Positions 29,829-41,739 of a stretch of 64,000 nucleotides of DNA are shown here, piece by piece. The DNA is from Rhipidocladum racemiflorum (Eukaryota; Streptophyta; Magnoliopsida; Poales; Poaceae), in the NCBI GenBank assembly GCA_036346355.1, contig CM070588.1, positions 16,601,914-16,665,913 on the forward strand, read 5' to 3'. A program made the position numbers and the translations under genes. Position 1 is the first letter of the stretch, and the number at the start of each line of letters is the position of its first letter. Below the pieces are notes generated by a model. The model saw nothing but the letters and a program-made list of their open reading frames with translations. It was not told the origin of the DNA and searched no databases.

Positions 29829-31660
29829 CTATGGTAGTGGCTTTGTCAACGGATCAGCCATATTGGCTTCCGTATGTACTTTGCATATCTTCACATCACC
29901 TCTATCCACAATTTCGCGAATAAGGTGAATGCGTCGGAGTATATGTTTGGACTTCTGATGTGATCTAGGCTCTTTTGCTTGTGCAATGGCACCACTATTA
30001 TCGCAATAGATGTCCATTGGACTAGAGGCACTAGCGACCACACCAAGCTCTGAGATAAACTTCTTTATCCATACAGCTTCTTTTGTGGCATCCGAAGCCG
30101 CAATGTACTCCGCTTCTATCGTAGAGTCAGCCACCGTGCTTTGCTTGGAACTCTTCCAGCTTACTGCTCCTCCATTTAGTGTAAACACAAAACTGGATTG
30201 TGATCGAAAATCATCTTTGTCAGTTTGGAAGCTTGCATCGGTGTAACCTTTTACAACCAATTCTTCCTCACCTCCAAAGACTAGGATCATACCCTTAGTT
30301 CTTCTCAAGTACTTTAGGATGTTTTTCACGGCTATCCAATGACCATCATCGGGATCCGCTTGGTATCTACTTGTGACACTTAGAGCATATGAGACATCTG
30401 GGCGCGTACAGATCATGGTATACATGATAGATCCAATAGCCGAAGCATATGGAATCTTTCTCATCCTATCTCGCTCATCAGTTGTCGAAGGACACTGATT
30501 CTTTCTTAGACTGATGCCATGTGACATTGGCATGAAACCTCTCTTAGATTCATGCATATTGAACCTTTTCAATACTTTGTCAATGTACGTTTCCTGGCTT
30601 AATCCAATCAACCTTTTTGATATATCTCTATAGATCTTTATGCCCAAGATATAACATGCTTCTCCCAAGTCCTTCATTGAGAAACTCCTTTTCAACGAAG
30701 TCTTAACGTCTTCAAGCATAGGAATATCATTCCCGATCAATAATATGCCATCCACATACAAGATCAGAAACACAAGTGCGCTCCCACTAGCCTTCTTGTA
30801 AACACAAGGCTCTTCTTCATTTTTGATAAAGCCAAATCCTTTGACCACTTTAGCAAAACGAATGTTCCAACTCCGAGATGCTTACTTTAACCCATAAATG
30901 GATCTCTAAAGCTTGCATATTTTTATTAGCATTTTTAGGATCAACAAAACCCTCAGGTTGTATCATGTATACATCCTCAGATAGATTCCCATTAAGGAAA
31001 GCTGTCTTGACATCCATCTGCCATATTTCATAATCGAAATATGCAGCAATTGCTAAAAATGATCTGGACAGACTTGAGCATGGCTACCGGTGAAAAAGTT
31101 TCATCATAGTCAATTCCTTGAACTTGTTTGAAACCCTTTGCCATCAATCGATCCTTATAGATCTGAACATTTCCATCTACGTCTGTCTTCTTCTTGAAAA
31201 TCCATTTGCATTTTATGGTTTTTACACCATCAGGAGGATCGACCAAGTTCCAAACTTGATTGTCATGCATGGATTGAATTTCAGATCTCATGGCTCCAAG
31301 CCATTTTTCGGAGTTTGGGTCCATCATCACTTCTTTGTAAGTCGTGGGCTCATCTTTGTCCAATAATAATATGTCATGTCCATATCTTATGGGTTCATGA
31401 TGCGGCCTCCCCGACCTACGTAGGGCTAGTGTCTCTTCCACAGGTTGTACAACACTTTGTACATCTTGTGAAGTTTCAGTGGTAGCTTCAATATATTCAT
31501 GCGATTCTCGAATTTCATCGAGATGCACATCACTCCCACTGATTTCTTTGGAAAGAAACTCTTTCTCCAAAAAGACACCATTTCGAGCAACAAAAACTTT
31601 GTTCTCGTTTCTTTTATAAAAGTAATATCCTTTTGTTTCTTTAGGATACCCCCACAAAGA
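29829..31660 (-). pseudogene. copia RT and RNase H of the minus-strand element
   Basis: From 31660 the minus strand reads the integrase C-terminus (GYPKETKGYYFYKR), then RT: SEKWLGAMRSEIQSM, IKCKWIFKKKTDVDG and IDYDETFSPVA. A frameshift occurs near 31045 and a CAA-to-TAA change near 30885. From 30848 the frame is open for 339 residues and includes the catalytic motif as YVDG (Gly codon 30747-30749) instead of YVDD, the GIKIYRD box, RNase H with YTDASF, STIEAEYIAASDA, QKSKHI and the terminal ADPLTKPLP. The RNase H looks intact while RT is dead. Confidence 0.88.
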
Positions 31661-31663
31661 AGC

Positions 31664-33897
31664 TGTAACACCCCAGCATTTAATATGCCCGAATGCTACC
31701 AAACATAGACTAAGCAACCTGTAAATACCACAATTACAAGTAAATTACAGCAAAGGAGCAAATGCTAATACCGAAAATTTCGGCAGCATCTCCTTTGTTT
31801 TTCCATGAATTGAAGCAACAATAATATTAACATGTCAAGATAGCATAATGAACGATAACAATAACATGACCAATCGGAAATTCAACCTCCATACAACTAA
31901 AGATATAAGTCTATCCGTCACATGTCAAATATGGCCTAATCATTTACTTATGACAACCAACGAAGCATCAAAACCACAATTTAGTTCAGTGAATTAACCA
32001 TCACAACTAAATGAGAGAATATGTCATTGTTTATTTGTGTGATGCTAAGTGATGACGTGTGACTAGCTCCCTTTCCCGCATGCCGATTTCATGGTACCTA
32101 AGAAAAACACATAAACACAAGCGTGAGTTCATCACTCAGCAAGTATATTGCAATGGAACAAGAAAATACATTCCAATACCTTCATCACCACTTTTCACAT
32201 ACGACATCATACACATCTCATATTCATAGTGTAAGCATATCATTGACATCATCATATATCATCATCATTTAACGTCCTCATATAATGCAATGCGATGCAC
32301 ATATCTCCTGGAAACTCATACCGGTATGGTTGAGTACACACCCGTCGGTGTGCACCCTCTCCCCCCTTCCATCCCGGAGATGGAGGGTGCCTACTCCTCT
32401 CTTCCATACACCGCGGTGGATGGAATCATGATGTAGGACTTACTCATTGGCTCTCCGAAATAGTCATAACTTTCTCACCGACCTTCCCCGGACTAGTCAT
32501 GACTTTCTCACCGCCCGGGCTATGTATCATGCCATGTATGCAAATATGCCAACATCATAAATAACTTTGTACATTAACACATGGCATCATAACATAATAA
32601 GCATATTCATCATATCAATGGCAAACATTAAAGCATGGCATGTGAACATATCATATATTCAATTTCAACTCAACAAAACTAGCAAACCACAACCCGCTAC
32701 CCATTCCAATACACTTGCCTCAACCACGGGCGACGGATTGGCGAGACGTAGCGGGCACCCCCGGGATCACAACACCTGCACATAGGCACCACACACTCAA
32801 AATCATGCCCAAAAAACAATACGCAAACACTCTTCTACCCCGACTTCGCAAACTACCCGCACAACCCAAAAACAGAGGTTCTGTCCCGTTGGGACAGCAG
32901 AATTGGAACGAGCATAACTCGGGTTCTACGACTCCGAATCAATTAAACGAGTACATCCTCGCATAGCTTAGGAAATTTCCTAACTTTTTCTAAGTATATG
33001 GAAAAACTGATTCGAAATCTAAAGTGGTTTAATCTACAGAATACCGTGATCTGTTCCAATCACGTCACAGATTTTAATATGTTCGGTAAAACTAGCATAA
33101 CATTCAAACGGCTGGGCGGAATTGGACGTTCTTTATACCCACTGAAAGGTATTGAAATTACCTACAACTTCTTCAACAGGCGGACGACCAAATTCTGAGT
33201 CTAAGTTGGCGAAAACCCAAGCCCTAGGTCGATTGCTCATGCTGCCCGAAAGAGAGACCGTGGCAACTTCTAGATTTCATCTAATCTACTCAATTCCAGC
33301 ACCACCAATTGATCTAAAAACATGATATTAACCCTTAGAACAGAACCTAGACCAACCCCAAGGATCCCCGTGGCCATACCTTCGCCCGACGAACGAAAAC
33401 CCAACGGATCTCCTCTCGGTTCGCGCGATCTCCTTCCTTGCTCCAAATCCATCGGATCTCCTCATCGCGGAGTGCTCCAATGGACGGATCTATGGGGTGG
33501 TGAGGTGGAGAACTCCCCTAGGGGCAGCAAGGGAGGTGGAGAGGGGAGGAGAGGGGTGGTGGCGCCATGGGGGAAGATGGAGAGGAAGGGGAAGGGTGGA
33601 GGCGCATGGGGGGGCAAGGGCAGCTAGGGTTGGGAGAGGGAGTGGGGGGCGCACCAAGGGGTGGGGGCCAGATTTGGCTGCCCAAAAGTCCCCCCCTTGG
33701 GCCCAAACCCTTTCACCGGAGGCCCAACTCAACCCCCAAGGCCCAAAGTCCCCCGGAGAGGCCCAAACACCTGAAAACGACCCAAAAACACGCTATAAAC
33801 GGCATAACGTAAAGTTTTAACCTCCATTTACACATTTTATAATGTTTTGACCTCAAGATCCACATTTTATAAGATTAAGACACTCCGTGGTGTCACT
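31664..33897 (-). mobile_element. solo LTR-X (number 1) in copia integrase, TSD GAAGC
   Basis: A 2,234-bp LTR in minus orientation: plus strand starts TGTAACACCCC and ends GTGGTGTCACT, so one terminal base pair is mutated. It is flanked by GAAGC at 31659-31663 and 33898-33902. There is no primer site, PPT or coding sequence, so it is a solo LTR left by LTR-LTR recombination. Removing it rejoins the copia integrase frame. It carries the CTGTCCC/GGGACAG hairpin at 32881-32897 and the paired GTGAGAAAGT motifs near 32461-32515. Confidence 0.92.
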
Positions 33898-35150
33898 GAA
33901 GCATTTTTCTGATTTAGGTGCGAGTTTATCTGATTGCAAACATTTTACATAAGCCTCGTATCCCCATATCTTGAGAAATGACAATATGGGACTTCTCCCG
34001 GTCCATATCTCATATGGTGTCTTGTCAACGGATTTTGATGGGACCCTATTTAATGTGAACACAGCTGTCTCTAGAGAGAACCCCCAAAAGTATAATGGCA
34101 GATCTGTTTGGCTCATCATTGACCGAACCATATCCAATAAAGTTCGATTCCGTCGTTCAGATACGCCATTCCATTGAGGCATTCCTGGCGGAGTAAGTTG
34201 TGGAACGATTCCACATTGCTTTAGATGATCACAAAACTCTTGGCTCAAGTATTCGCCACCACGATCTGATCGTAAGTGTTTTATTGATTTGCCAAGTTGA
34301 TTTTGTACTTCGTTCTGAGACTCTTTGAACATTTCAAAGGTTTCAGACTTATGCCTCATTAAATAGATATATCCATATCTACTAAAGTCATCAGTACAAG
34401 TTACAAAGTACTGAAACCCACCTCTAGCAATTGAGCTCATTGGTCCACATACATCTGTATGTACTAGGGCCAACAATTCACTCGCCCTCTCACTAAAACC
34501 TGTGAAAGGGGTTTTTGTCATCTTGCCAAGTAAATAAGACTCACATGTTTCAAATGATTCAAAATCAAATGAGGTGAGATGTCCATCACCATGGAGCTTC
34601 TTCATGCGCTTCTCATTTATGTGACCCAAGCGACAATGCCATAAAAAGGTAGGGTTCAAATCATTTGGTCGAGGCCTTTTGACATTAATGTTATAGACAT
34701 GTTTTTCTTTGAGTTCAAGGACGTATAACCCATCCACCATGGGACAACGACCATAATACATATCATTCAAAAATATTGAACAAACAAAGTTCTTTATTCT
34801 GAATTCATAACCTTCATGTTCCAAACAGGAAGATGAAATAATGTTTCTACTCATAGATGGAACAAAATAACAATTATTAAGTTCTAAAACTAATCCTGAA
34901 GGCAAATGCAATGGGTAGGTGCCAATAGCAAGACCAGCAACTCTTGCTTTATTCCTCACGCGAATATGCACTTCTCCCTTTGCCAAGTCTCTACTCTTTG
35001 TCAGCCCCTGCATCGAATTGCAAATGTGAGCAACCGATCCGGTATCATATACCCAAGAGCTGGAATAAGAAGTAGCAAGATTAATTTCTATAACATTAAT
35101 ACCTGAAGTGGAAGTCACACTCCCATTCCTTTTATCTGCCAGGTACTTCT
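33898..35150 (-). pseudogene. copia protease and integrase of the minus-strand element
   Basis: Read from 35118, the frame has SWVYDTGSVAHIC (protease DTG active site), LSCLEHEGYEF-like linker, the HHCC finger (LWHCRLGHINEKRMKKL, CESYLLGK) and the integrase core: DVCGPM with the first Asp, HLRSDRGGEYLS with the second, and WNGVSERRNRTLLDM with the Glu. One zinc-finger Cys appears as a Tyr (CESY). The frame runs on to SEKCF and is then interrupted by solo LTR-X number 1. Apart from the insertion this part is well preserved. Confidence 0.9.
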
Positions 35151-35760
35151 CTTAGTTCAGTTTCCAATGTCCTGACTTCTTGCAATAGAAGCACTGGGTT
35201 TCGGTTTGAGGGCCAACTTTGAGCTTTTAAAGCTTAGTTTTGAGGCTCGTGATCTCATCTTGAGCCTTGCCCTTGCCCTTTCCCTTTCCCCAAGCCTTGG
35301 CTTTCTTCTTTTTGAAGGTAGTTGTCTTCTGAACCATCATCACATGATTGGGTTTCTTCTTAATACTTTCCTCGGCAGCCTTGAGCATCCCATGTAGCTC
35401 GGTCAAGCTCTTCTCCATGCTATTCATATGAAAATTCATAATGAATGGCTCAAAGCTCTGAGGCAGAGACTGGAGAATTACGTCTGTAGCTAGACCAATG
35501 CTAAGGGGAAACTCAAGCTTTTCCAATCTCCTAATGTAGCCAATCATCTTGATTACATGTGGGCTGACCGGACTGCCTTTAGCCAGCTTACAAGCAAACA
35601 GAAGCTTTGAGATACCATAGCTCTCAGCTCTTGCTTGATTCCCAAACATGCCCTTCAAGCCCACAATCATATTGTAAGCATCCTGGTCCTCATATTGCTT
35701 TTGCAGCTCAGAGTCCATGGTGACAAGCATGAGACAGCTGACCTCTACAGAGGCATTAAC
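35151..35760 (-). pseudogene. copia gag (C-terminal part) with damaged zinc knuckle
   Basis: The minus strand encodes capsid motifs LQKQYEDQDAYNMIVGLKGMF, ARAESYGISKLLFACKLA, SVSPHVIKMIGYI-like and SLTELHGMLKAAEES, then a Lys/Gly-rich stretch. The zinc knuckle CFYCKKSGHWKLN is followed by a TAA where the last Cys is expected (about 35154). Solo LTR-X number 2 separates it from the gag N-terminus at 37959-38174. Confidence 0.85.
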
Positions 35761-37953
35761 TGTAACACCCCGGCATTTAATATGCCCGAATGCTACCAAA
35801 CATAGACTAAGCAATCTCTAAATACCACAAATACAAGTAAATTACAGCAAAGGCACGAATGCTAAAAACCAAAATTTCGGCAGCATCTCCTTTGTTTCAA
35901 CATGAGTTGAATGAACAACAATAGCATAGCAATATATGGCAATATAAGAGGCATCTAAAATAGCAATAATTAACGGCATGACAACAATATAAGTCTAATT
36001 CCAAGCATTCAATGTCTCCATGAGCCAAACGAACAATAAGACTCTCATATCGCAAAACCAAACCATAAATCAATAAGCATCACACTTAATTTATTATCAA
36101 GACCCAATTGAATGACTGTGGGAACAAATGAGTGAAGCTATGTGTAGAAGTGTGACTATTTCCCTTCCCCGTATGCCGGTCTCATGATACCTAAAACAAC
36201 AAGAAAGCACAAGCGTGAGTTCAACACTCAGCAAGTATATTGCAATGGTACAAAAGAACAATTACATGGCTACAACAACTCACATCATGTCAATCATCTT
36301 ATTCATGATCACATATCATTATCATCATCATCATGTATGCAATGCGATGCGATGCACATGTCTCCTGGAAACTCATACCGGTATGGTTGAGTACACACCT
36401 GTCGGTGTGCACCTTCTCCCCCCTTCCATCCCAAAGATGGAGGGTGCCTACTCCTTGCTTTCATTCACCGCGGTGGATGGAATCACGATGTAGGACTTAC
36501 TCATTGGCTCCCCGGACTAGTCATAACTTTCTCACCGACCTTACCGGACTAGTTATGACTTTCTCACCGACCCGGCCATGTGTCATGCCATGTATGCAAA
36601 CATGCCAACATCATAGATAACTTGTACATTAACACATGGCACACAAGATAATAAACCATATTCATCATATCAATGGCAAACATTAAAGCATGGCATGTGA
36701 ACATATCATATATTCAATTTCAACTCAACAAAACTAGCAATCTACAAGCTGCTACCCATTCCAATACACTTGCCTCAACCACGGGCGACGGATTGGCGAG
36801 AAGTAGAGGGCACCCCCGGGGTCACACCACCTGCACATAGGAACCACACACTCAAAATCATGCCCACAAAACAATACGCAAACACTCTTCTACCCCGGCT
36901 TCGCAAACTACTGGCACAACCCAAAAACAGAGGTTCTGTCCCGTTAGGACAGCAGATTTGCAACGAGCATAACTCGGGTTCTAAGACTCGGAATCGATTA
37001 AGCGACATCCTCGCGTAGCTTAGGAAATTTCCTAACTTTTTCTAATTATATGGAAAGACTGATTCGGAATCTAAAGTGGTTTAATCTACAGAATACCGTG
37101 ATCTGTTCCAATCTAGTCACAGTTTTGAACACGCTCGGTAAAACAAGCATAACTTTCAAATGGCTGATCGGAATGAAGCATACTTTACGTCCAATTAAAG
37201 GTATTTCAATTACCTATGACTTCTTCAACAGGCGGACGACCAAATTCCGTCTCTAAATTAGCGAAAACCCAAACCCTAGGTCAACTGCTCATGCTGCCCG
37301 AAACAGAGAACGTGGCAAACTCTAGATTTCATCTAATCTACCCAATTACAGCACCACCAATTGATCTAAAAACATGATATTAACCCTTAGAACAATACCT
37401 AGACCAACCCCAGGGATCCCCGTGGCCATACCTTCGCCCGACGAACGAAAAACCAACGGATCTCCTCCCGGTTCGCGTGATCTCCTTCCTCGCTCTGAAT
37501 CCACCGGATCTCCTCGTCGTGGAGCGCTCCAATGGACGGATCTGTAGGGTGGTGAGGTTGAGAACTCCCCTAGGAGCAGCAAGGGGTCGTGGAGAGGGAT
37601 GGGGAGGGGTGGAGCGCAAGGAAGGGGGCGGCTAGGGGTGGCGGCTAGGGAGGAGGTGGGGGAGGCGCACAAGGGGAGGAGAGGGCGTGTGGGGGTGGCT
37701 AGGGCAGGGAGGGGTGCACCAAGCCCCCCCTTAGCCAGGTTTCCCCCCCATGGGCCATACCCCTTCCACTAAAGCCCACGGCTCATCCCCCCTTAGGCCC
37801 AAACTCCCCCGGAAAGGCCCAAACTCCCAAAAACGGGCCGGAAACGCGTTAAAACTACAAGACGTAAAGTTTTCAACCTCCATATTCACATCTTATAATG
37901 TTTTGCCCTCAAACTTCATATTTTATAAGATTACGACCTTCCGTAGTGTCACA
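35761..37953 (-). mobile_element. solo LTR-X (number 2) in copia gag, TSD TTAAC
   Basis: A 2,193-bp minus-orientation LTR with perfect ends, TGTAACACCCC to GTAGTGTCACA, flanked by TTAAC at 35756-35760 and 37954-37958. It contains the hairpin at 36936-36952 and the paired GTGAGAAAGT motifs near 36503-36566. No internal sequence is present. Confidence 0.93.
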
Positions 37954-38174
37954 TTAACATGTTTTTCATAGTCAGCCTTCAAATTCCGAGGAACATTTTC
38001 GGCTGGTTCACCAGGAATCGGACTCTCTAGAACATACTCCTTTTTTCCATGTTTGAGAACAATTCTCAAGTTGCGATGCCAATCCACAAAATTTGTTGTA
38101 TTTAGTTTTTCTCTTTCCAAAACCGATCTCAAAGCAAAACCAGGTGCAGTAGTAGGAGCAGTAGGAGGTGCCAT
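37954..38174 (-). pseudogene. copia gag N-terminus of the minus-strand element
   Basis: ATG at 38172-38174 opens MAPPTAPTTAPGFALRSVL, followed by LNTTNFVDWHRNLRIVLKH and LKADYEKHVN, the usual copia Gag start. The frame ends at the solo LTR at 37953 and would continue at 35755. Confidence 0.85.
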
Positions 38175-38549
38175 TGAACTACAACAAAAACATGCAAAGT
38201 TTCTAAGCACTATGTTTCTGTAATACTTTTATTAAACATTTTAACAAAAGAAACTCCTATCATGTGCCCCCTTTATGGACACATGGTGAGTATTCAAGAT
38301 CCATATTCATCAAACACTAGTGAGCTTTGGCATCACTGCTAGAAATCTAATGACATTGGTAAGCAACATCTTTGCTAATTACATCTTATGTAACTCTTGT
38401 TGGTTGAGCATGAAAACAAGTAATGAATGCCTCCGTCAACTTGAGTCATGGCCAGGTCAACTCGCCCCTAGGGCTCAAATGAGGGAGGGAGCACTTCCCG
38501 TTTCCGGGTGCCAATTAAGAAACCTAGCCTCAGGTGTGTTTTCCTAGAC
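38175..38549. other. leader of the minus-strand copia and unassigned sequence
   Basis: About 375 bp upstream of the copia gag. It has no ORF of note and no LTR end or tRNA primer site, so the 5' LTR has been lost. The junction with the LTR-X fragment X-0 is near 38550. Confidence 0.5.
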
Positions 38550-38754
38550 ATTGGTATTTAGATGTTGTTTAGTCTATGTTTGGTAACATTTAGGCATACT
38601 AGATGCCGGGGTGTTACAGTTGGTATCAGAGCTGGCTTTAGGTATGTGGAATGTGAATATAGTAATTTACTCTAGAATAAAGTAAAATATTGACTTGGAA
38701 ATGTAGAAACATGACATAGGTTTACTTGTTAAAATTTGGCCTTAGGGCAATAAC
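38550..38754 (+). mobile_element. LTR-X element X-0, left piece (LTR end, PBS and leader)
   Basis: The last ~70 bp of an LTR-X ending GGGGTGTTACA (38618), then the primer site TGGTATCAGAGC (38621-38632) and ~120 bp of leader that matches the leader after 40940. It is interrupted by element X at 38754 and continues at 54928. It is the older host element. Confidence 0.85.
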
Positions 38755-40925
38755 TGTGACACTACGGAAGGTCAAAACTTTATAAAATGTGAAAATGGAG
38801 GTTAAAACTTTACGTTATGCCGTTTATAGCGTGTTTTGGGGCCGTTTTCGGGTGTTTGGGCCTCTCCGGGGGACTTTGGGCCTTGGGGGGTTGAGTTGGG
38901 CCTCTGGTGGAAGGGTTTGGGCCCAAGGGGGGGGACTTTTGGGCAGCCAAATCTGGCTCCCACCCCTTGGTGCGCCCCCACTTCCTTTCCCAACCCTAGC
39001 CGCCACCCCCTAGCCCCCCCATGCGCCTCCACCCTTCCCCTTCCTCTCCATCTTCCCCCATGGCACCACCACCTCTCCCCTCCCCTCTCCACCACCCTTG
39101 CTACCCTAGGGAAGCCTCTCCACCTCACCACCTTGCAGATCCATCCATTGGAGTGCTCCGCGACGAGGAGATCCGGTGGATTTGGAGCGAGGAAGGAGAT
39201 CGCGCAAACCGGGAGGAGATCCGTTGGGTTTTCGTGCGTCGGGCGAAGGTATGGCCATGGGAATCCTTGGGGTTGGTCTAGGTACTATTCTAAGGGTTAT
39301 TATCATGTTTTTAGATCAATTAGTGGTGCTGGAATTGAGTAGATTAGATGAAATCTAGAAGTTGCCACGTTCTCTGTTTCGGGCAGCAAGAGCAGTCGAC
39401 CTAGGGTTTGGGTTTTCGCCAACTTAGATTCAGAATTTGGTCATACGTATATTGAAGAAGTTGTAGGTAATTTCAATACCTTTCAGCGGGTATAAAGAAC
39501 GTCCAATTCTGCCCAGCCGTTTGAAAGTTATGCTCGTTTTACCGAACGTAATAAAATCTGTGACGTGATTGGAACAGATCACGGTATTCTGTAGATTAAA
39601 CCACTTTAGAGTCCGAATCAGTCTTTCCGTATAATTAGAAAAAGTTAGGAAATTTCCTAAGCTACCCGAGGATGTACTCGTTTAATTGATTTGGAGTTTT
39701 AGAACCCGAGTTATGCCTTTTGGAAGGCTGCTGTCCCGACGGGACAGAACCTCTATTTTTGGGTTTAGCGAGTAGTTTGCGATGTCGGGGTAGAAGAGGG
39801 TTTGCTTACTGTTTTGTGGACATGATTGTGAGTGTGTGGTACCTATGTGCAGGTGGTGTGACCCCGGGAGTGCCTTCTACTTCTCACCAATCCGTCGCCC
39901 GTGGTTGAGGCAAGTGTATTGGAATGGGTAGCAGGTTGTAGTTTGCTAGATTGGTTGAGATTGAAATTGAATACATGATATGTTCACATGCCATGCCTTA
40001 ATGATTGCCAATGATATGATGAATATGTTTATTATGTTATGATGACATGTGTTAGTGTACAAGCTATTTATGATGTTGGCATGTTTGCATACATGGCATG
40101 TTACATGGCCTGGGCGGTGAGAAAGTCATAACTAGTCCGGGGAAGGTCGGTGAGAAAGTTATGACTATTCCGGAGAGCCAATGAGTAAGTCCTACATCAT
40201 GATTCCATTCACTGCGGTGAACGGAAGCGAGGAGTAGGCACCCTCCATCTTCGAGATGGAAGTGGGGAGAGGGTGCACACCGACGGGTGTGTACTCAACC
40301 ATACTAGTATGAGTTTCCAAGGAGACATGAGCATCGCATCGCATTGCATACATAATGATGATGATATTGATATGTGATCATGAATGAGATGATAGACATG
40401 ATGTGAGTTGTTGTAGCCATGTAATTGTTCTTTTGTACCATTGCAATATACTTGCTGAGTGTTGAACTCACGCTTGTGCTTTCTTGTTGTTTTAGGTACC
40501 ATGAGACCGGCATGAGGGAAGGGGAATAGTCACACCTTTACACGTAGCATCACTCATTGTTTCCCACAAGTCATTCAATTGTGTCTTGATAATAATTAAG
40601 TGTGATACTTATTGATTTATGGTTTAGTTTTGTGCTATGAGAGTCTTTTTGGTTCGTTTGGCTCATGGAGACATATAATGTTTGGACTTAGACTTATATT
40701 GCTGTCATGCCTTAAATTATTTTTATTTTTTATGCCTTTTATATTGCCATTTATTGCTATGCTATTGTTGATCCTCCAATTCATGTTAAAACAAAGGAGA
40801 TGCTGCCGAAATTTCGGTTTTTAGCATTTGTGCCTTTGTTGTAATTTAATTGTATTTGTGGTATTTAGAGGTTGATTAGTCTATGTTTGGTAGCATTTGG
40901 GCATATTAAATGCCAGGGTGTTACA
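38755..40925 (+). repeat. 5' LTR of element X
   Basis: 2,171 bp, TGTGACACTACGG to GGGTGTTACA. It contains a G/C-rich first part, the CTGTCCC/GGGACAG hairpin at 39731-39747 and the paired GTGAGAAAGT motifs near 40111-40180. No TATA box is conserved clearly enough among the copies to be called. Confidence 0.92.
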
Positions 40926-40927
40926 GT

Positions 40928-40939
40928 TGGTATCAGAGC
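40928..40939 (+). other. primer-binding site for initiator tRNA-Met (element X)
   Basis: TGGTATCAGAGC lies two bases after the LTR end and matches the complement of the plant initiator tRNA-Met 3' end, the usual primer for many plant LTR elements. Confidence 0.9.
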
Positions 40940-41109
40940 GGGCTGTAGGTCCCTGTAATGTGTATTTTTAGTGTCATGCTATAGGGTACAACTAAAATTT
41001 GATGTGGAATAACTTAGAAACATGGCTTAGGTTTTAACTAAAATTTTGTCATAGTATAGCAACATTAAAACTTGCAAAAGTGGTATAACTAATCTAAAAT
41101 TTGACACAC

Positions 41110-41480
41110 ATGGATGCACAGTTTGACAACACAGTTCAGGAGTTGAAGAAGGCTCGTGAGCAGGTTGAGGAGGAGAAGAAGCACTTAGAGAATGCTCATG
41201 AGTACGTCACCTATGCTGCGGAAAGAATCGCATAACTGGAGACCGCACTGTATGGACAGGGCCCCGATCCAGTGTTGGAGTTGGAAGCCTCAGAGCCAGA
41301 GGAGGACTCAGAAGAGGCGCCACCTGCACTCAGCGCCACGCCCACAAAGACCACCATATCGAGCTAGAGGAAGACGCTGTCGTCAACCACAATTTGCGAT
41401 TGCGAGCATGGCGATTGCCAGCGCCTATGCCGCCGCACCCGCCGCGAGGAGGCAGTGGAGGTTTTCTCGATGAGTGAGCG
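41110..41480 (+). pseudogene. leader ORF with predicted coiled coil (element X)
   Basis: ATG 41110 opens MDAQFDNTVQELKKAREQ and a further Glu/Lys-rich helix, cut by TAA after about 42 codons (IA-stop-LETAL). The same frame then continues LETALYGQGPDPVLELEASE and an acidic part up to about 41340. The ATG region is also in X-0 (GATGCACA, with CTG in place of ATG). I do not know a function; small coiled-coil ORFs upstream of gag are seen in related grass elements. Confidence 0.5.
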
Positions 41481-41739
41481 TAGGCATTGAGGTTGAGACT
41501 CCTTCGTCGAGTCGCGTTATAGAATAAGGATTCACCCTTAGAGTCGATTTGGATTTTCATTGCTTGCTGAGTGTGCAGTATGTGTTTCAAGGCCTTTAGG
41601 CATTGTAAGCGACCATACCAAGTTCTTATTATTAATAATAAAGTTGGAATTTGAGCTACACTTTTCCCCCGCATAAGTTTCCCTACTACTTGTCTATTCT
41701 TGTTCCCTCTCATCTCTGAAACCTTGGAGCAATCGACAG

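Larger units (their letters stand above)
29010..38549 (-). mobile_element. Tork-like Ty1/copia element on the minus strand, interrupted by two solo LTRs
   Basis: Reading leftward from 38174 the minus strand gives gag, zinc knuckle, protease, integrase, RT, RNase H, PPT and a 3' LTR beginning at 29748. Two LTR-X solo copies split it in gag and in integrase. The 3' LTR is cut at 29010 by the neighbouring SIRE element and no 5' LTR or primer site is seen before 38549. Lineage is inferred from the RT/RNase H wording (Tnt1/Tork-like) and is less sure than the copia assignment. Confidence 0.85.

Noticed and set aside
33322..33820. Gly/Arg- or Pro-rich frames in the first part of LTR-X (also 38836-39342 and 52843-53343)
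   Set aside because: They come from G-run-rich LTR DNA, differ in frame between copies and have no family likeness.
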